A stretch of DNA of 64,000 nt from Bin80 sp965219915 (GTDB lineage: Bacteria; Bacteroidota; Rhodothermia; Rhodothermales; Bin80): assembly GCA_965219915.1 (NCBI GenBank), contig OZ244794.1, positions 3,100,001 to 3,164,000 on the forward strand, in the 5' to 3' direction. Positions 52,434 to 61,904 of the stretch are shown in pieces (positions within the stretch are counted from its first letter, which is position 1; each line of letters begins with the position of its first letter). The notes under the pieces were generated by a model. The model was not told the DNA's origin and did no database searches. It saw only the letters and a program-made list of their open reading frames with translations. Made by a program: the position numbers and the translations under genes.

Positions 52434-53447
52434 GTGAAGTCGTCTATCAACTGGGGAATTATCGGTGCGAGCACGATCGCCAAAGAATGGATGATCAATG
52501 CCATTAACGCAAACCCCGAAAGTCAGGTAACCGCCATTCTGAGCCGATCTCGGCAGCGCGGGCAAGATTTTAGAGCGCAGTTCGGTATAGCACGCACCTA
52601 TACCGATCTTTCTGCGTTTCTGGCGGACCCTGATATAGACGTGGTTTACATTGGGACCACCAATGAGCTCCATAAGCCGCAAACAATGGCCGCTGCGGCT
52701 GTCCAGAAACATGTTCTCTGCGAGAAACCCCTTGCCCTCTCGCTTGCGGACGCACGGCAAATGGCGCAGACCTGCACAACAGCTGGCGTGGTCATGGGGA
52801 CAAATCACCATCTGCGCAATGCTGTCACGCATCGCAAACTTCGCGAGCTTGTCCAGAACGGAGCTATCGGGCAGCCACTCGCAGTCCGGGTGTTCCACGC
52901 CGTTATGCTGCCTCCACATTTACAGACTTGGCGGATCAAGGACCCTGGAACCGGAGCCGGAGTGGTCTTGGACATAACCGTTCATGATACAGATACGCTT
53001 CGGTTTATCTTGGATGATGAAGTTGAATCCGTGGCGGCATTAACTTCGGCACAGGGCCTCGGAGAGCACGGAATCTCCGATACGGTAATGGGTATCATGC
53101 AGTTTAACCACGGTACCATGGCCCAATTCCATGACTCATTTGTAATTGGTCACGCTGGAACCGGACTTGAGGTTCATGGCACCAACGGATCTTTGATTGC
53201 CACAGATGTCATGACGCAGCAGCCGGTTGGAAACATCACGCTCCGCCGCGGTGATCAGATTGAGCACATTGAGCTTCCACCCCATACCAATCTTTACCAA
53301 CGTGCAGTAAAATGCTTCAATAATGCTGTTCAGGGCAATGGAACCCCGGCTGCAACAGCTGAAGATGGCATTCGCTCGCTTGCGGTTGCCTTGGCCGTTG
53401 AACAGGCAGCGCAGACAGGCTCCCATGTCAGAGTAGCATATGCCTGA
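52434..53447 (+). CDS. Gfo/Idh/MocA-family oxidoreductase
   Basis: A 337-residue NAD(P)-dependent dehydrogenase. The N-terminal Rossmann loop is NWGIIGASTIAKEWMINAI (about residues 5-23), followed by VYIGTTNELHKPQTMAAAAVQKHVLCEKPLAL with the family's EKPLA motif and catalytic Lys. The C-terminal beta-sheet domain includes GAGVVLDITVHDTDTLRFIL with the conserved Asp and His. Members oxidise or epimerise sugars, inositols and 3-keto glycosides, among others; the substrate is not readable here. It starts with GTG and is the first gene of the tightly packed ten-gene run; its end overlaps the CoA-transferase gene by 8 bases. Confidence 0.92.
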   Translation: MKSSINWGIIGASTIAKEWMINAINANPESQVTAILSRSRQRGQDFRAQFGIARTYTDLSAFLADPDIDVVYIGTTNELHKPQTMAAAAVQKHVLCEKPLALSLADARQMAQTCTTAGVVMGTNHHLRNAVTHRKLRELVQNGAIGQPLAVRVFHAVMLPPHLQTWRIKDPGTGAGVVLDITVHDTDTLRFILDDEVESVAALTSAQGLGEHGISDTVMGIMQFNHGTMAQFHDSFVIGHAGTGLEVHGTNGSLIATDVMTQQPVGNITLRRGDQIEHIELPPHTNLYQRAVKCFNNAVQGNGTPAATAEDGIRSLAVALAVEQAAQTGSHVRVAYA

Positions 53448-55023
53448 GTTTTGCTCATCCACCTTTGCTGCTAAACAGATCAAAGATGACGCGGCGGTAA
53501 CCGTGAGCTCTTCAAGCGGTCTGGGCTGTCCTGATGCCATGTTGTCTGCTATCGGCCAGCGCTTTGCCAGCACAGGGCACCCACGCAGGCTGACCACGAT
53601 TCATCCCATTGCAGCAGGTGATATGTATGGCATTGACGGGATTGATCACTTGGCCCATGATGGGCTGCTGAAACGCGTGGTTGCCGGATCCCTGCCTAGT
53701 GGACCCTCCTCTATGCCCTCCCCCCGGATATGGCAAATGATCGGCGAAAACCGTGTCGAGGCCTATAACTTGCCCAGTGGAGTACTGTACCACTTGCATC
53801 GTGAAGCTGCGGCGCACAGACCGGGAATACTCACCAAAGTGGGTCTGGACACGTTTGTTGATCCCCGACTTCTCGGTGCACGGATGAATGAGTGCAGCCC
53901 TCCAGATGTCGTTGAACGTGTTACTTTTGACGGTGATGAATGGCTATTCTTCCGATCGATACCCGTTGATGTCGCAATCATCAGGGGAACCACCGCCGAC
54001 GGGCATGGCAATATTGCCACTGAGCATGAAGGAGGCTTTCTCGGCATATATGACCAGGCACTTGCAGCTCACAACAATGGGGGCATTGTGATTGCCCAGG
54101 TTAAACGCGTTGTGGATTCTGGAGCACTAAAATCACAGGAGGTCAGAGTCCCCGGCGTCGTAGTAGACTATGTGGTCACTGCGCCGGATCAGATGCAAAC
54201 CACTAACACCGGCTACGATCCGGCAATCAGCGGCGAGGAGCGCCCCAATGGGGTCACCTACGATCTCATGCCCTGGGGACCCTACAAACCGATGGCGCGT
54301 CGGGCCGCAATGGAATTGCAGCAGGGGGATGCGGTCAATCTGGGTTTTGGGGTATCCGCACAGGTCCCCCGCATCCTGTTGGAAGAAGGATTGTCTGATG
54401 ACGTGACCTGGGTCATTGAACAGGGAGCGGTCGGAGGTATCCCCCTCCTGGACTTTCAGTTTGGCTGTGCCTCCGGTGCACAGGCCATTCTTGCATCCCC
54501 TGATCAGTTCACTTATTTCCACGGCGGCGGATTTGACCAGAGTCTGCTATCCTTCATGCAAATCGGTGCCGAGGGATGCGTCAATGTCTCACGTCTTGCT
54601 GCCCGTCCTCATGTTACCGCAGGCGTGGGGGGCTTCATTGACATCACAGCCAGTGCACGCAATCTCACGTTTGTCGGCACATATACAACCGGTGGGTTGC
54701 ACCTAAAAATTGAAGGAGGCAAACTGAACATTCTCAGGGAAGGCAAAATCCAGAAGCTGGTGCCGACTGTAGAACATGTTTCTTTCAGCGGACGTCGGGC
54801 TCTTCAACTGAGACAACATGTTACCTACATTACCGAACGCTGTGTGCTGCGTCTAATGCCCGAAGGATTGACCGTGACCGAGATCGCCCCAGGAATTGAT
54901 CTCGAGCGTGATGTCCTGGCACAGACTCTCCTGAAGCTCAAAGTCAGCCCCTCCCTTAGCGTAATGGATCCACGATTATTTGATCCCGCACCAATGAATC
55001 TCCAACTGTCACGGTCAGAATGA
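53440..55023 (+). CDS. Family I CoA-transferase (YdiF-like, acyl-CoA:carboxylate)
   Basis: A 527-residue fused alpha-beta CoA-transferase, about the length of propionate CoA-transferase/YdiF. The first half has SSSSGLGCPDAMLSAIGQRF and GTTADGHGNIATEHE; the second half has the active-site Glu in WVIEQGAVGGIPLL, then FGCASGAQAI and GCVNVSRLAARPHVTAGVGGFIDI. Such enzymes move CoA between acyl-CoA and a free acid through a glutamyl-CoA intermediate. In this operon it could activate the acid made by the aldehyde dehydrogenase encoded downstream. Start and stop overlap the neighbours by 8 and 4 bases. Confidence 0.9.
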   Translation: MPEFCSSTFAAKQIKDDAAVTVSSSSGLGCPDAMLSAIGQRFASTGHPRRLTTIHPIAAGDMYGIDGIDHLAHDGLLKRVVAGSLPSGPSSMPSPRIWQMIGENRVEAYNLPSGVLYHLHREAAAHRPGILTKVGLDTFVDPRLLGARMNECSPPDVVERVTFDGDEWLFFRSIPVDVAIIRGTTADGHGNIATEHEGGFLGIYDQALAAHNNGGIVIAQVKRVVDSGALKSQEVRVPGVVVDYVVTAPDQMQTTNTGYDPAISGEERPNGVTYDLMPWGPYKPMARRAAMELQQGDAVNLGFGVSAQVPRILLEEGLSDDVTWVIEQGAVGGIPLLDFQFGCASGAQAILASPDQFTYFHGGGFDQSLLSFMQIGAEGCVNVSRLAARPHVTAGVGGFIDITASARNLTFVGTYTTGGLHLKIEGGKLNILREGKIQKLVPTVEHVSFSGRRALQLRQHVTYITERCVLRLMPEGLTVTEIAPGIDLERDVLAQTLLKLKVSPSLSVMDPRLFDPAPMNLQLSRSE

Positions 55024-55778
55024 GTAATGTCAACCTTGAAATTTATGACTCTGTAGCGAAGCTGACTCTTGACCGTCCAGCAAAACGCAATGCCCTTACC
55101 CCCGCTATGCTGGATACTCTGGAGACCCACCTTGCCACTGTTGAATCCAGCAGGAAAGTTCGGGTCGTTACGCTTTCGGGAACGGGAGATAAGGCGTTTT
55201 GTGCAGGCGCCGACATCAAGGCATGGGGAGCGCTGGATGCTCTCGGGATGTGGAACGACTGGATCCCCAAAGGACAACGAGTTTTTTCGCGGCTTGCAAA
55301 CTTGCGTCAACCCGTCATTGCGCTTATGAACGGGTATGCGTTCGGTGGCGGGCTAGAGCTTGCACTGGCTTGCGATATCCGGATAGCGGCAAGTACGGCC
55401 TCCTTTGCAATGCCGGAGGTTACGATCGCGACAGTCCCTGGTTGGGGCGGGACCGCCCGACTAGCGACCACAATTGGGATTGCCCGCGCCAAAATGATGA
55501 TCCTCACCGGGGATCCTGTTGATGCACAGACTGCCCTCGCCTGGGGACTCGTGACCAAGGTGTGTTCACCCGATCAGCTATCCATTGCAGCAGATGAGTT
55601 GGTAGCAACCATCTCTAGCAACGCTCCCATCGCTGTACAGATGTCCAAACAGCTCTTGGATGCCGACCGTGCCCCTCTTGAATCCATTGCAGGCGCTCTC
55701 AGCGCATACACAGATGATGGTCAGGAAGGTGTCCAGAGCTTCTACGAACGCCGAAATCCTGACTACAAAGGAACCTGA
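55020..55778 (+). CDS. Enoyl-CoA hydratase/isomerase family protein
   Basis: A 252-residue crotonase-fold protein acting on acyl-CoA thioesters. Motifs are AKLTLDRPAKRNALTPAML, FCAGADIKAWGAL (oxyanion hole loop), and YAFGGGLELALACDIRIAASTASFAMPEVTIATVPGWGGTARL, where the second catalytic Glu of hydratases appears in MPEV. Whether it is a hydratase, isomerase or lyase is not clear. Its ATG overlaps the CoA-transferase stop (ATGA), and the GMC gene follows after 3 bases, placing it in the same transcript. Confidence 0.92.
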   Translation: MSNVNLEIYDSVAKLTLDRPAKRNALTPAMLDTLETHLATVESSRKVRVVTLSGTGDKAFCAGADIKAWGALDALGMWNDWIPKGQRVFSRLANLRQPVIALMNGYAFGGGLELALACDIRIAASTASFAMPEVTIATVPGWGGTARLATTIGIARAKMMILTGDPVDAQTALAWGLVTKVCSPDQLSIAADELVATISSNAPIAVQMSKQLLDADRAPLESIAGALSAYTDDGQEGVQSFYERRNPDYKGT

Positions 55779-55781
55779 TTT

Positions 55782-57371
55782 ATGCTACATCAGCGTGCGT
55801 TCGATTATGTGATTGTTGGGGCGGGTGCCGCAGGATGTGTCGTAGCTCACCGTCTTGCCGAAGATCAACATACTCGAGTACTGTTGCTTGAGGCTGGCCC
55901 CCCTGATCGGTCTCCGCTCATCCACCTGCCTGCGGGCTTCGCCAAGCTCACCGGCAAGAATGTGAACTGGTGCTTCAAGACCGTACCCCAGAAACGTTTG
56001 AACAACCGTGAAATGCACTATCCTCAAGGACGCACACTGGGGGGCAGTACATCGATTAACGCGATGATCTACATCCGGGGACATCGCCTGGACTACGAAG
56101 AGTGGCGTGAACTGGGCTGCGATGGGTGGGGGTATACAGATGTGCTTCCGTATTTCAAGAAGTCCGAGAATAACGAACGTTTTGTGGACGAGTACCATGG
56201 GCGAGGTGGTCCACTAAATGTTGCAGATCAGGTTCAGTCGAATCTGCTTACGCGCGCGTTCGTCAGATCGGCACAAGAGGTCGGTATCCCCTATAATCCC
56301 GACTTGAACGGTGCTCGCCAGTCTGGCGTGAGCTATTACCAGGTCACACAGAGAAATGTACGCCGGGAAAGTGCGGCAACCGCGTTTCTGCGCCCGCCCA
56401 AATCGAATCTTACCATTCGAACCCGGGCAGTTGCAACACGCGTACTTCTTGCAAACGGGCGTGCCACAGGAATTGAGTACATTCAGAACGGTAAACGCGT
56501 CCAGGCTCTTGCAGAGCGGGAGGTAGTTCTCAGCGGCGGAGCAGTCAACTCTCCAAAGATTCTGTTGTTGTCAGGCGTCGGGCCTGCAGATGAATTGAAA
56601 GCGCTTGGGATTACCATAGAACATGACCTGCCGGGCGTTGGAAGAAATTTCCAGGATCACATGGATGTGTACCTTGCTGCATCTTCCAGTAAACCCATCA
56701 GCTATAACGGACACGACCGCTGGAATAGGGCAATCCTGCATGGTATTCAATATCTCCTGTACAAGACCGGACCGGTGACCGCCTCGGTATGTGAAGCTGG
56801 CTGTTTCCTCAAGAGCTCCCCTGGAGTCCGATCCCCTGATATACAGATTCACTGCCTGCCCGCATATGTGGTAGACCATGGCCGCATGACCATCAAGGGA
56901 CATGGCTTAACCATCAATACTTGTAATCTGCGTCCACGCAGTATTGGATCTATCACACTGCGCAGCAGTGATCCGTTTGATGATCCCGCAATTGATCCTA
57001 ATTTCCTGGATGACCCCAGTGATCTTAGAGTGTCCATGGAAGGATTCAAATGGGGACGGCGCATATTGGGTGCGCCTTCTTTCCGTCAATACATTGATAA
57101 GGAGATCCTGCCTGGACCGGAAGTGCAGAGCGAGGAAGAAATTGGGGCGTATATCCGAAAATGGGCTAAAAACGATTATCATCCTGTAGGGTCCTGCAAG
57201 ATGGGAACCGACGACGAGGCCGTAGTAGACACACAGCTTCGTGTACGGGGGATTGAGGGACTTCGCGTGATTGACGCCTCCATCATGCCCCGCCTAATCA
57301 GCGGAAACACACAGGCAACCTCCATTATGATTGGTGAAAAAGGAGCTGCCATGATCAGAGAGCCAGGCTAA
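55782..57371 (+). CDS. GMC-family FAD alcohol dehydrogenase (choline dehydrogenase-like)
   Basis: A 529-residue flavoprotein of the GMC family. The FAD loop is YVIVGAGAAGCVVAHRLAE (about residues 10-28) with LLLEAGPPDRSPLIHLPAG; GMC signature 1 reads GRTLGGSTSINAMIYIRGH. The catalytic His is in NDYHPVGSCKMG, and the Asn of the active-site pair in SGNTQATSIMIGEKGA. The length and layout fit choline or alkanol dehydrogenases that oxidise primary alcohols to aldehydes. The aldehyde dehydrogenase gene follows with a one-base overlap, so the two probably run alcohol to acid. Cytosolic or membrane-peripheral; there is no signal peptide. Confidence 0.92.
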   Translation: MLHQRAFDYVIVGAGAAGCVVAHRLAEDQHTRVLLLEAGPPDRSPLIHLPAGFAKLTGKNVNWCFKTVPQKRLNNREMHYPQGRTLGGSTSINAMIYIRGHRLDYEEWRELGCDGWGYTDVLPYFKKSENNERFVDEYHGRGGPLNVADQVQSNLLTRAFVRSAQEVGIPYNPDLNGARQSGVSYYQVTQRNVRRESAATAFLRPPKSNLTIRTRAVATRVLLANGRATGIEYIQNGKRVQALAEREVVLSGGAVNSPKILLLSGVGPADELKALGITIEHDLPGVGRNFQDHMDVYLAASSSKPISYNGHDRWNRAILHGIQYLLYKTGPVTASVCEAGCFLKSSPGVRSPDIQIHCLPAYVVDHGRMTIKGHGLTINTCNLRPRSIGSITLRSSDPFDDPAIDPNFLDDPSDLRVSMEGFKWGRRILGAPSFRQYIDKEILPGPEVQSEEEIGAYIRKWAKNDYHPVGSCKMGTDDEAVVDTQLRVRGIEGLRVIDASIMPRLISGNTQATSIMIGEKGAAMIREPG

Positions 57372-58825
57372 TGGTGCATCACTGGATAGGAGGAAAGAAC
57401 ACTCGCTCAGAGATTGGGGATCGGTTCACAACCGTGAGCCCTGCACACGATACTACTGTCGGGGACTACGCACTCGGGACCGCCTCGGATATTGATAAGG
57501 CGGTGCAGGCGGCACGCACTGCCTTTGATGCCGGACCGTGGCCCCGTATGTCTGGACAGGAGCGTGCCAGCATCCTGAATGCCACGGCGGACCTGATTGA
57601 TGCACATAACGATGATCTGGCCAGACTGGAAACGCTTGAGAGCGGAAAGCCTATTACGCAGGCCAAAGCAGAAATGAATGCCGCAGCCGGTCTGTGGCGC
57701 TATGCAGCGACGCTTGCCCGCCACACCTTTGGCGATGCTTACAACAGCCTGGGTGAAAATAAACTCGGATTGGTACTGCGTGAACCTGCAGGGGTGGTCG
57801 GCATGATTACGCCGTGGAACTTTCCGCTGCTAATCATTAGTCAGAAATTGCCATTCGCGTTGTCTGTTGGCTGTACCGCTGTGATTAAACCTAGCGAGCT
57901 GACGCCAGGCACCACGCTGCAATTGGCCGCGCTGGCACATGAAGCTGGCGTTCCGGGAGGCGTGATCAACGTCGTCACTGGTTTGGGAGTATCGGTAGGA
58001 AGTCGCTTGTCCGAGCACCCTGATATTGATGTAGTCTCATTCACGGGATCAACTGCCGTGGGACGCCAAGTGGCTGCCACAGCGAGCAGGAATCTAAAAC
58101 GCTGCTCTCTTGAGCTCGGAGGGAAGAACCCCCATATCATATTTGCCGACGCAGATCTGGATGCTGCACTGGATCCAGTCGTGTTTGGCGTCTACTTCAA
58201 CATGGGAGAGTGTTGCAATAGCGGCAGTCGACTGCTGCTGGACGAGCGTATTGCCCAGGAATTCACCGAACGTGTGATTGAAATGGCACGTACCATACCC
58301 GTTGGCGACCCGCTTGACCCTGCCACCAAGGTTGGAGCCATCATCAATATCCCACAACTTGAAAAGATCAGAAGCTACGTGGGTAACGGCAGAGCGTGCG
58401 GTTCTCGGCTGCGCCTCGGTGGGCACGACATCCCAACGCCCACCGGAAGATTCTTTGAACCTACCGTGTTTGACGGAGTGACGCCAGAGATGGCTATCGC
58501 GCGGGAAGAAATATTTGGACCGGTACTGTCAATATTGACGTTCAAAACAAAAGAGGAAGCTATCCAGATCGCTAACGATACCCTCTATGGACTTAGCGCT
58601 GGCTTATGGACCTCCAATGTTGATACTGCATTTGAGGTCAGCCGCAAGATTCGCGCAGGCACCATATGGATCAACTGTTTTATGGATGGGTACCCAGAAC
58701 TGCCCTTTGGTGGCTATGGAGACAGTGGGCTGGGTCGTGAGTTAGGACGGTTTTCTACCGACGAATTTACAGAGCTCAAAACTGTTCAACTCCATATAGG
58801 CGAGCACACGGGTTCGTGGCTTTAA
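57371..58825 (+). CDS. NAD(P)-dependent aldehyde dehydrogenase
   Basis: A 484-residue aldehyde dehydrogenase. Standard motifs: GMITPWNFPLLIISQKL, AVIKPSELTP, VSFTGSTAVGRQVA, the general-base region LELGGKNPHIIFADAD, and the catalytic Cys region NMGECCNSGSRLLL with two adjacent Cys. The C-terminal end contains ELPFGGYGDSGLGRELG. It is similar to betaine-aldehyde and other primary-aldehyde dehydrogenases. Together with the GMC enzyme before it, it would oxidise an alcohol group to a carboxylate. The two GMC genes and this gene are the redox core of the operon. Confidence 0.95.
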   Translation: MVHHWIGGKNTRSEIGDRFTTVSPAHDTTVGDYALGTASDIDKAVQAARTAFDAGPWPRMSGQERASILNATADLIDAHNDDLARLETLESGKPITQAKAEMNAAAGLWRYAATLARHTFGDAYNSLGENKLGLVLREPAGVVGMITPWNFPLLIISQKLPFALSVGCTAVIKPSELTPGTTLQLAALAHEAGVPGGVINVVTGLGVSVGSRLSEHPDIDVVSFTGSTAVGRQVAATASRNLKRCSLELGGKNPHIIFADADLDAALDPVVFGVYFNMGECCNSGSRLLLDERIAQEFTERVIEMARTIPVGDPLDPATKVGAIINIPQLEKIRSYVGNGRACGSRLRLGGHDIPTPTGRFFEPTVFDGVTPEMAIAREEIFGPVLSILTFKTKEEAIQIANDTLYGLSAGLWTSNVDTAFEVSRKIRAGTIWINCFMDGYPELPFGGYGDSGLGRELGRFSTDEFTELKTVQLHIGEHTGSWL

Positions 58826-58836
58826 ATTTTTGCGCA

Positions 58837-60096
58837 ATGCGTATCCTCAAGTTCCTGCCCATACTTCTCCTGGCTGCCTGCCAGGGCACCAACAACCAAA
58901 CTGGCACAGAACAACAGGTAGAGGTCTTCACATGGTGGACCTCCGGCAGTGAGGCCACTGCGCTGGAAACAGTACTTGACGCATACAAGGTAGCCTACCC
59001 GGAAGTTGACCTAATCAACGCTTCAGTCGCTGGAGGTGGAGGCTCAGCTGCCCGTCCAATACTCCAAACCAGACTCCTGGGCGGCAATCCTCCCGACAGC
59101 TGGCAAACCCACCACGGCGCTGAATTGATGGAGTATTACGTCAACCCCGACTATGTCGCATCGCTCAGGGAGCTCTACGAGGCCGAGGGGTGGTACGAAT
59201 TGTTCTCCCCTGCTCTTATAGATATGGTTAGCCGGGACGGAGAACCCTATCTAGTCATCCTGAACCTTCATCGCAGTAATACCCTTTGGTACAACAAGCC
59301 CTTACTCGCCGAGCACGGAGTTGTTATTGGAGATTCGCTCAGCTTTGAAGAATTGCTTGGTATTGCAGAATCACTTCAACGCGTTAATATTCCGGCCATG
59401 TGCATGGGGGATACTGGTATCTGGGCCACGGGGATCATGTTCGAAAATACACTCGTGGGCACTATCGGCCCCGAACGATATTTAGGGCTTTGGAATGGAA
59501 CCGTCAGCTTCACGGACCCAGTCGTGATGACAGCCATAGAAAACTATGGCCGATTGCTTGACTACCAGAATACTGACCATGCAGCTCTTTCATGGGACCA
59601 GGCAGCTGAAAAATTGGGAGACGGCGATTGCGCCTTCTACTCCATGGGAGACTGGGTTTATGGTGAATTAATCCAGAACGGACTGGAAGAAAATGTTGAC
59701 TTTGGCTGGGTCGCCCATCCTGGAAGCGAAGGAACTTTCTTGTTGGTCACTGACGGTTTTACCCTAGCCAAAAACGCCCCCAATCCCACAGAAGCCCTTG
59801 ACCTGCTGCGGACTATGGGGGACCGCGTGGTTCAGGAAGACTTCAATCTGATTAAGGGCTCCATCTGTGCGCGAACTGACTGCGATCGGTCCCGGTTTGG
59901 CCCTTACCTCCAGTGGTCAATGGACAGGTATGCCGAGGACGTGGCTGTGCCTACGGTTATCCACGGTTCAGCTGCACCTCCAGCTTTTCAGCAGGCGCTC
60001 AATGATGCACTGACGAATTTTGTTGTGCAGCGTGACCCTCAGGCCTTCGCCGAAACTTTGGCCCGTGAGGCGCGTGCGGCAGGCTTTGGTCAGTAG
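58837..60096 (+). CDS. Sugar-type ABC transporter substrate-binding lipoprotein
   Basis: A 419-residue extracellular solute-binding protein (family 1, MalE-like). The ATG at 58837 starts a lipoprotein signal MRILKFLPILLLAAC with a lipobox; an in-frame GTG at 58816 lies inside the ALDH gene and is unlikely. The mature protein shows VEVFTWWTSGSEATALETVL, DSWQTHHGAELMEYYV and the family segment VTDGFTLAKNAPNPTEALDLL. Such proteins bind mono- or oligosaccharides, polyols and sugar conjugates. The next two genes encode matching permeases. It follows the ALDH gene by 11 bases. Confidence 0.92.
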   Translation: MRILKFLPILLLAACQGTNNQTGTEQQVEVFTWWTSGSEATALETVLDAYKVAYPEVDLINASVAGGGGSAARPILQTRLLGGNPPDSWQTHHGAELMEYYVNPDYVASLRELYEAEGWYELFSPALIDMVSRDGEPYLVILNLHRSNTLWYNKPLLAEHGVVIGDSLSFEELLGIAESLQRVNIPAMCMGDTGIWATGIMFENTLVGTIGPERYLGLWNGTVSFTDPVVMTAIENYGRLLDYQNTDHAALSWDQAAEKLGDGDCAFYSMGDWVYGELIQNGLEENVDFGWVAHPGSEGTFLLVTDGFTLAKNAPNPTEALDLLRTMGDRVVQEDFNLIKGSICARTDCDRSRFGPYLQWSMDRYAEDVAVPTVIHGSAAPPAFQQALNDALTNFVVQRDPQAFAETLAREARAAGFGQ

Positions 60097-60099
60097 AGG

Positions 60100-61092
60100 A
60101 TGGTCAACCCGCACTGGCTGGCCCGTAATAAAGGGCTACTCATTCTCCTGCCCTCCCTCCTATTGACGGCCATCTTCGTCTACGGATTCATCGGGACGAG
60201 CTTCTTTTTTTCGCTTACCAATTGGCGTACGCTTGCTGTTGATTTGTCCCTGCGTAACCCGCTGTGGGAAACCTACGCAGATATGCTGGCCATGCCACGC
60301 TTCCAAGCAGATCTCAGGAATACGCTCGTATTCACGGTACTTTTCATCGGTCTAGCCGTCGGCACCGGACTTGGGCTTGCAATCCTGTTAGACCGACAGT
60401 TGGCCGGTAGAGGCTTCTTCCGAAGCGCCTTCCTGTTCCCGTATGCGCTCTCATTCATAGTTACGGGAGTCGTCTGGAGGTGGATATTTAATCCAGAAAC
60501 CGGGATCAACCTTTTCTTTGACATTCTGGGGATCAACCGGATACTGGAGTCGGCGGGAATGGGCCCACTGTCACCAGGCTGGACAACTGATCCCGAAGTG
60601 GTTCTTTCCGTCAACCAGGTTCTGGCCCATGCCTGGCCTGGCGGGGCGACGTTCCAGATTGAGTGGGGGATTCCGGTGGCGCTCATCCCCATAGCCATTG
60701 CCGCAACCTGGCAGTTATCTGGATTTGTGATGGCTATGTACCTGGGAGGGTTGGGGGGCATTAGCAAGCAGGTGCGGGACGCTGCTCGTATCGACGGTGC
60801 GGGAGAATTCAGGATGTACCGGTCCGTGATCATTCCTATGCTTACTCCGATCACGATTTCGACGGCGATCATCCTTTTGCATGTTTCGCTAAAAATCTTT
60901 GATCTGGTTTTTGCCATGTCAGGGGTTGGACCGGGCTTTGCGACGGATGTCCCTGCGATTTTCGTGTTCGAAATGATGTTCAAGGCCGCCCGGTACAACC
61001 TTGGAGCTGCAGCTTCTATCGTTATGCTGGTTGCATCATGCCTGGTCATTGTGCCTTACCTGGTGCACACATTCAGGAGCCGTGAGACATGA
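60100..61092 (+). CDS. ABC sugar transporter permease, MalF type
   Basis: A 330-residue inner-membrane permease. About six to seven hydrophobic segments; the cytoplasmic coupling loop reads QVRDAARIDGAGEFRMYRSVIIPMLTP, the EAA motif with DGAG and the distal Pro. A larger periplasmic loop lies at about residues 130-190, as is usual for MalF-like subunits. It forms a heterodimer with the product of the following gene, overlapping by four bases. No ATP-binding subunit is encoded in the window. Confidence 0.93.
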   Translation: MVNPHWLARNKGLLILLPSLLLTAIFVYGFIGTSFFFSLTNWRTLAVDLSLRNPLWETYADMLAMPRFQADLRNTLVFTVLFIGLAVGTGLGLAILLDRQLAGRGFFRSAFLFPYALSFIVTGVVWRWIFNPETGINLFFDILGINRILESAGMGPLSPGWTTDPEVVLSVNQVLAHAWPGGATFQIEWGIPVALIPIAIAATWQLSGFVMAMYLGGLGGISKQVRDAARIDGAGEFRMYRSVIIPMLTPITISTAIILLHVSLKIFDLVFAMSGVGPGFATDVPAIFVFEMMFKAARYNLGAAASIVMLVASCLVIVPYLVHTFRSRET

Positions 61093-61904
61093 GCCTGAGA
61101 CGTGGTATTCTGTGGTTCATTCTGGGGTTCGCGCTCATTCTGTACGCGCTGCCTGTTTATGTGATGATTATCAATGGATTCAAAGATGCATCCAGCGTGA
61201 GCCTGGCCACGATGTGGCAGTTACCGGGCAGCGCCTCTTTGGGCGGCTTTGCAGAGGCCTGGGCGATGCTTTCTCCAAACCTGCGCAATAGCCTCGTGAT
61301 GGTTATTCCCGCAGCATTGCTGTCCTCAATCATCGGTGCACTGAATGGCTATGTTTTTTCGAAATGGCGTTTTCGTGGCTCTGAGGTTTTATTTGCTCTG
61401 CTCCTGTTTGGCTTCTTTATCCCTTACCAAGCCATCCTGCTGCCTCTGGTCCGCTTCCTGCAGTGGATCAACGTGTATGGCACACTTCCTGGACTGGTGC
61501 TGACGCATGTAGTGTACGGTATCTCGGTGACCACACTCATCTTCCGAAATTTTTACGTCAATATTCCGGGCTCCATCATTGAGGCGGCGACCGTGGACGG
61601 AGCCGGCATGATTGAGACCTTCTGGCGTGTTATGCTGCCATTATCCCTGCCCGCTTTCGCGGTCACACTTATTTTTCAGTTCACCAATATCTGGAACGAC
61701 TTCCTCTTTGGAATCACGGTGGTTCCGAACCCGAAAGCCCAGCCAGTTACCATTGCACTCAACAATCTTTCTGGATCCTTCTCGGTAGATTGGAATGTAG
61801 TTATGGCGGGCGCGGTCATCGCTGCCCTGCCTACGGCTTTGGTCTACATTGGACTGGGTAAATTCTTTGTACGGGGACTGGTAGCCGGCGCGATTAAAGC
61901 ATGA
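61089..61904 (+). CDS. ABC sugar transporter permease, MalG type
   Basis: A 271-residue permease with six hydrophobic segments (first ILWFILGFALILYALPVYV). The EAA coupling motif is IEAATVDGAGMIETFWRVMLPLSLP. IWNDFLFGITV near the end is typical of the MalG type. Its start and stop each overlap the neighbours by four bases (ATGA), showing tight translational coupling between the MalF gene and the second GMC gene. The ATPase must come from elsewhere, as for some sugar importers that share a common MsiK-like ATPase. Confidence 0.94.
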   Translation: MSLRRGILWFILGFALILYALPVYVMIINGFKDASSVSLATMWQLPGSASLGGFAEAWAMLSPNLRNSLVMVIPAALLSSIIGALNGYVFSKWRFRGSEVLFALLLFGFFIPYQAILLPLVRFLQWINVYGTLPGLVLTHVVYGISVTTLIFRNFYVNIPGSIIEAATVDGAGMIETFWRVMLPLSLPAFAVTLIFQFTNIWNDFLFGITVVPNPKAQPVTIALNNLSGSFSVDWNVVMAGAVIAALPTALVYIGLGKFFVRGLVAGAIKA

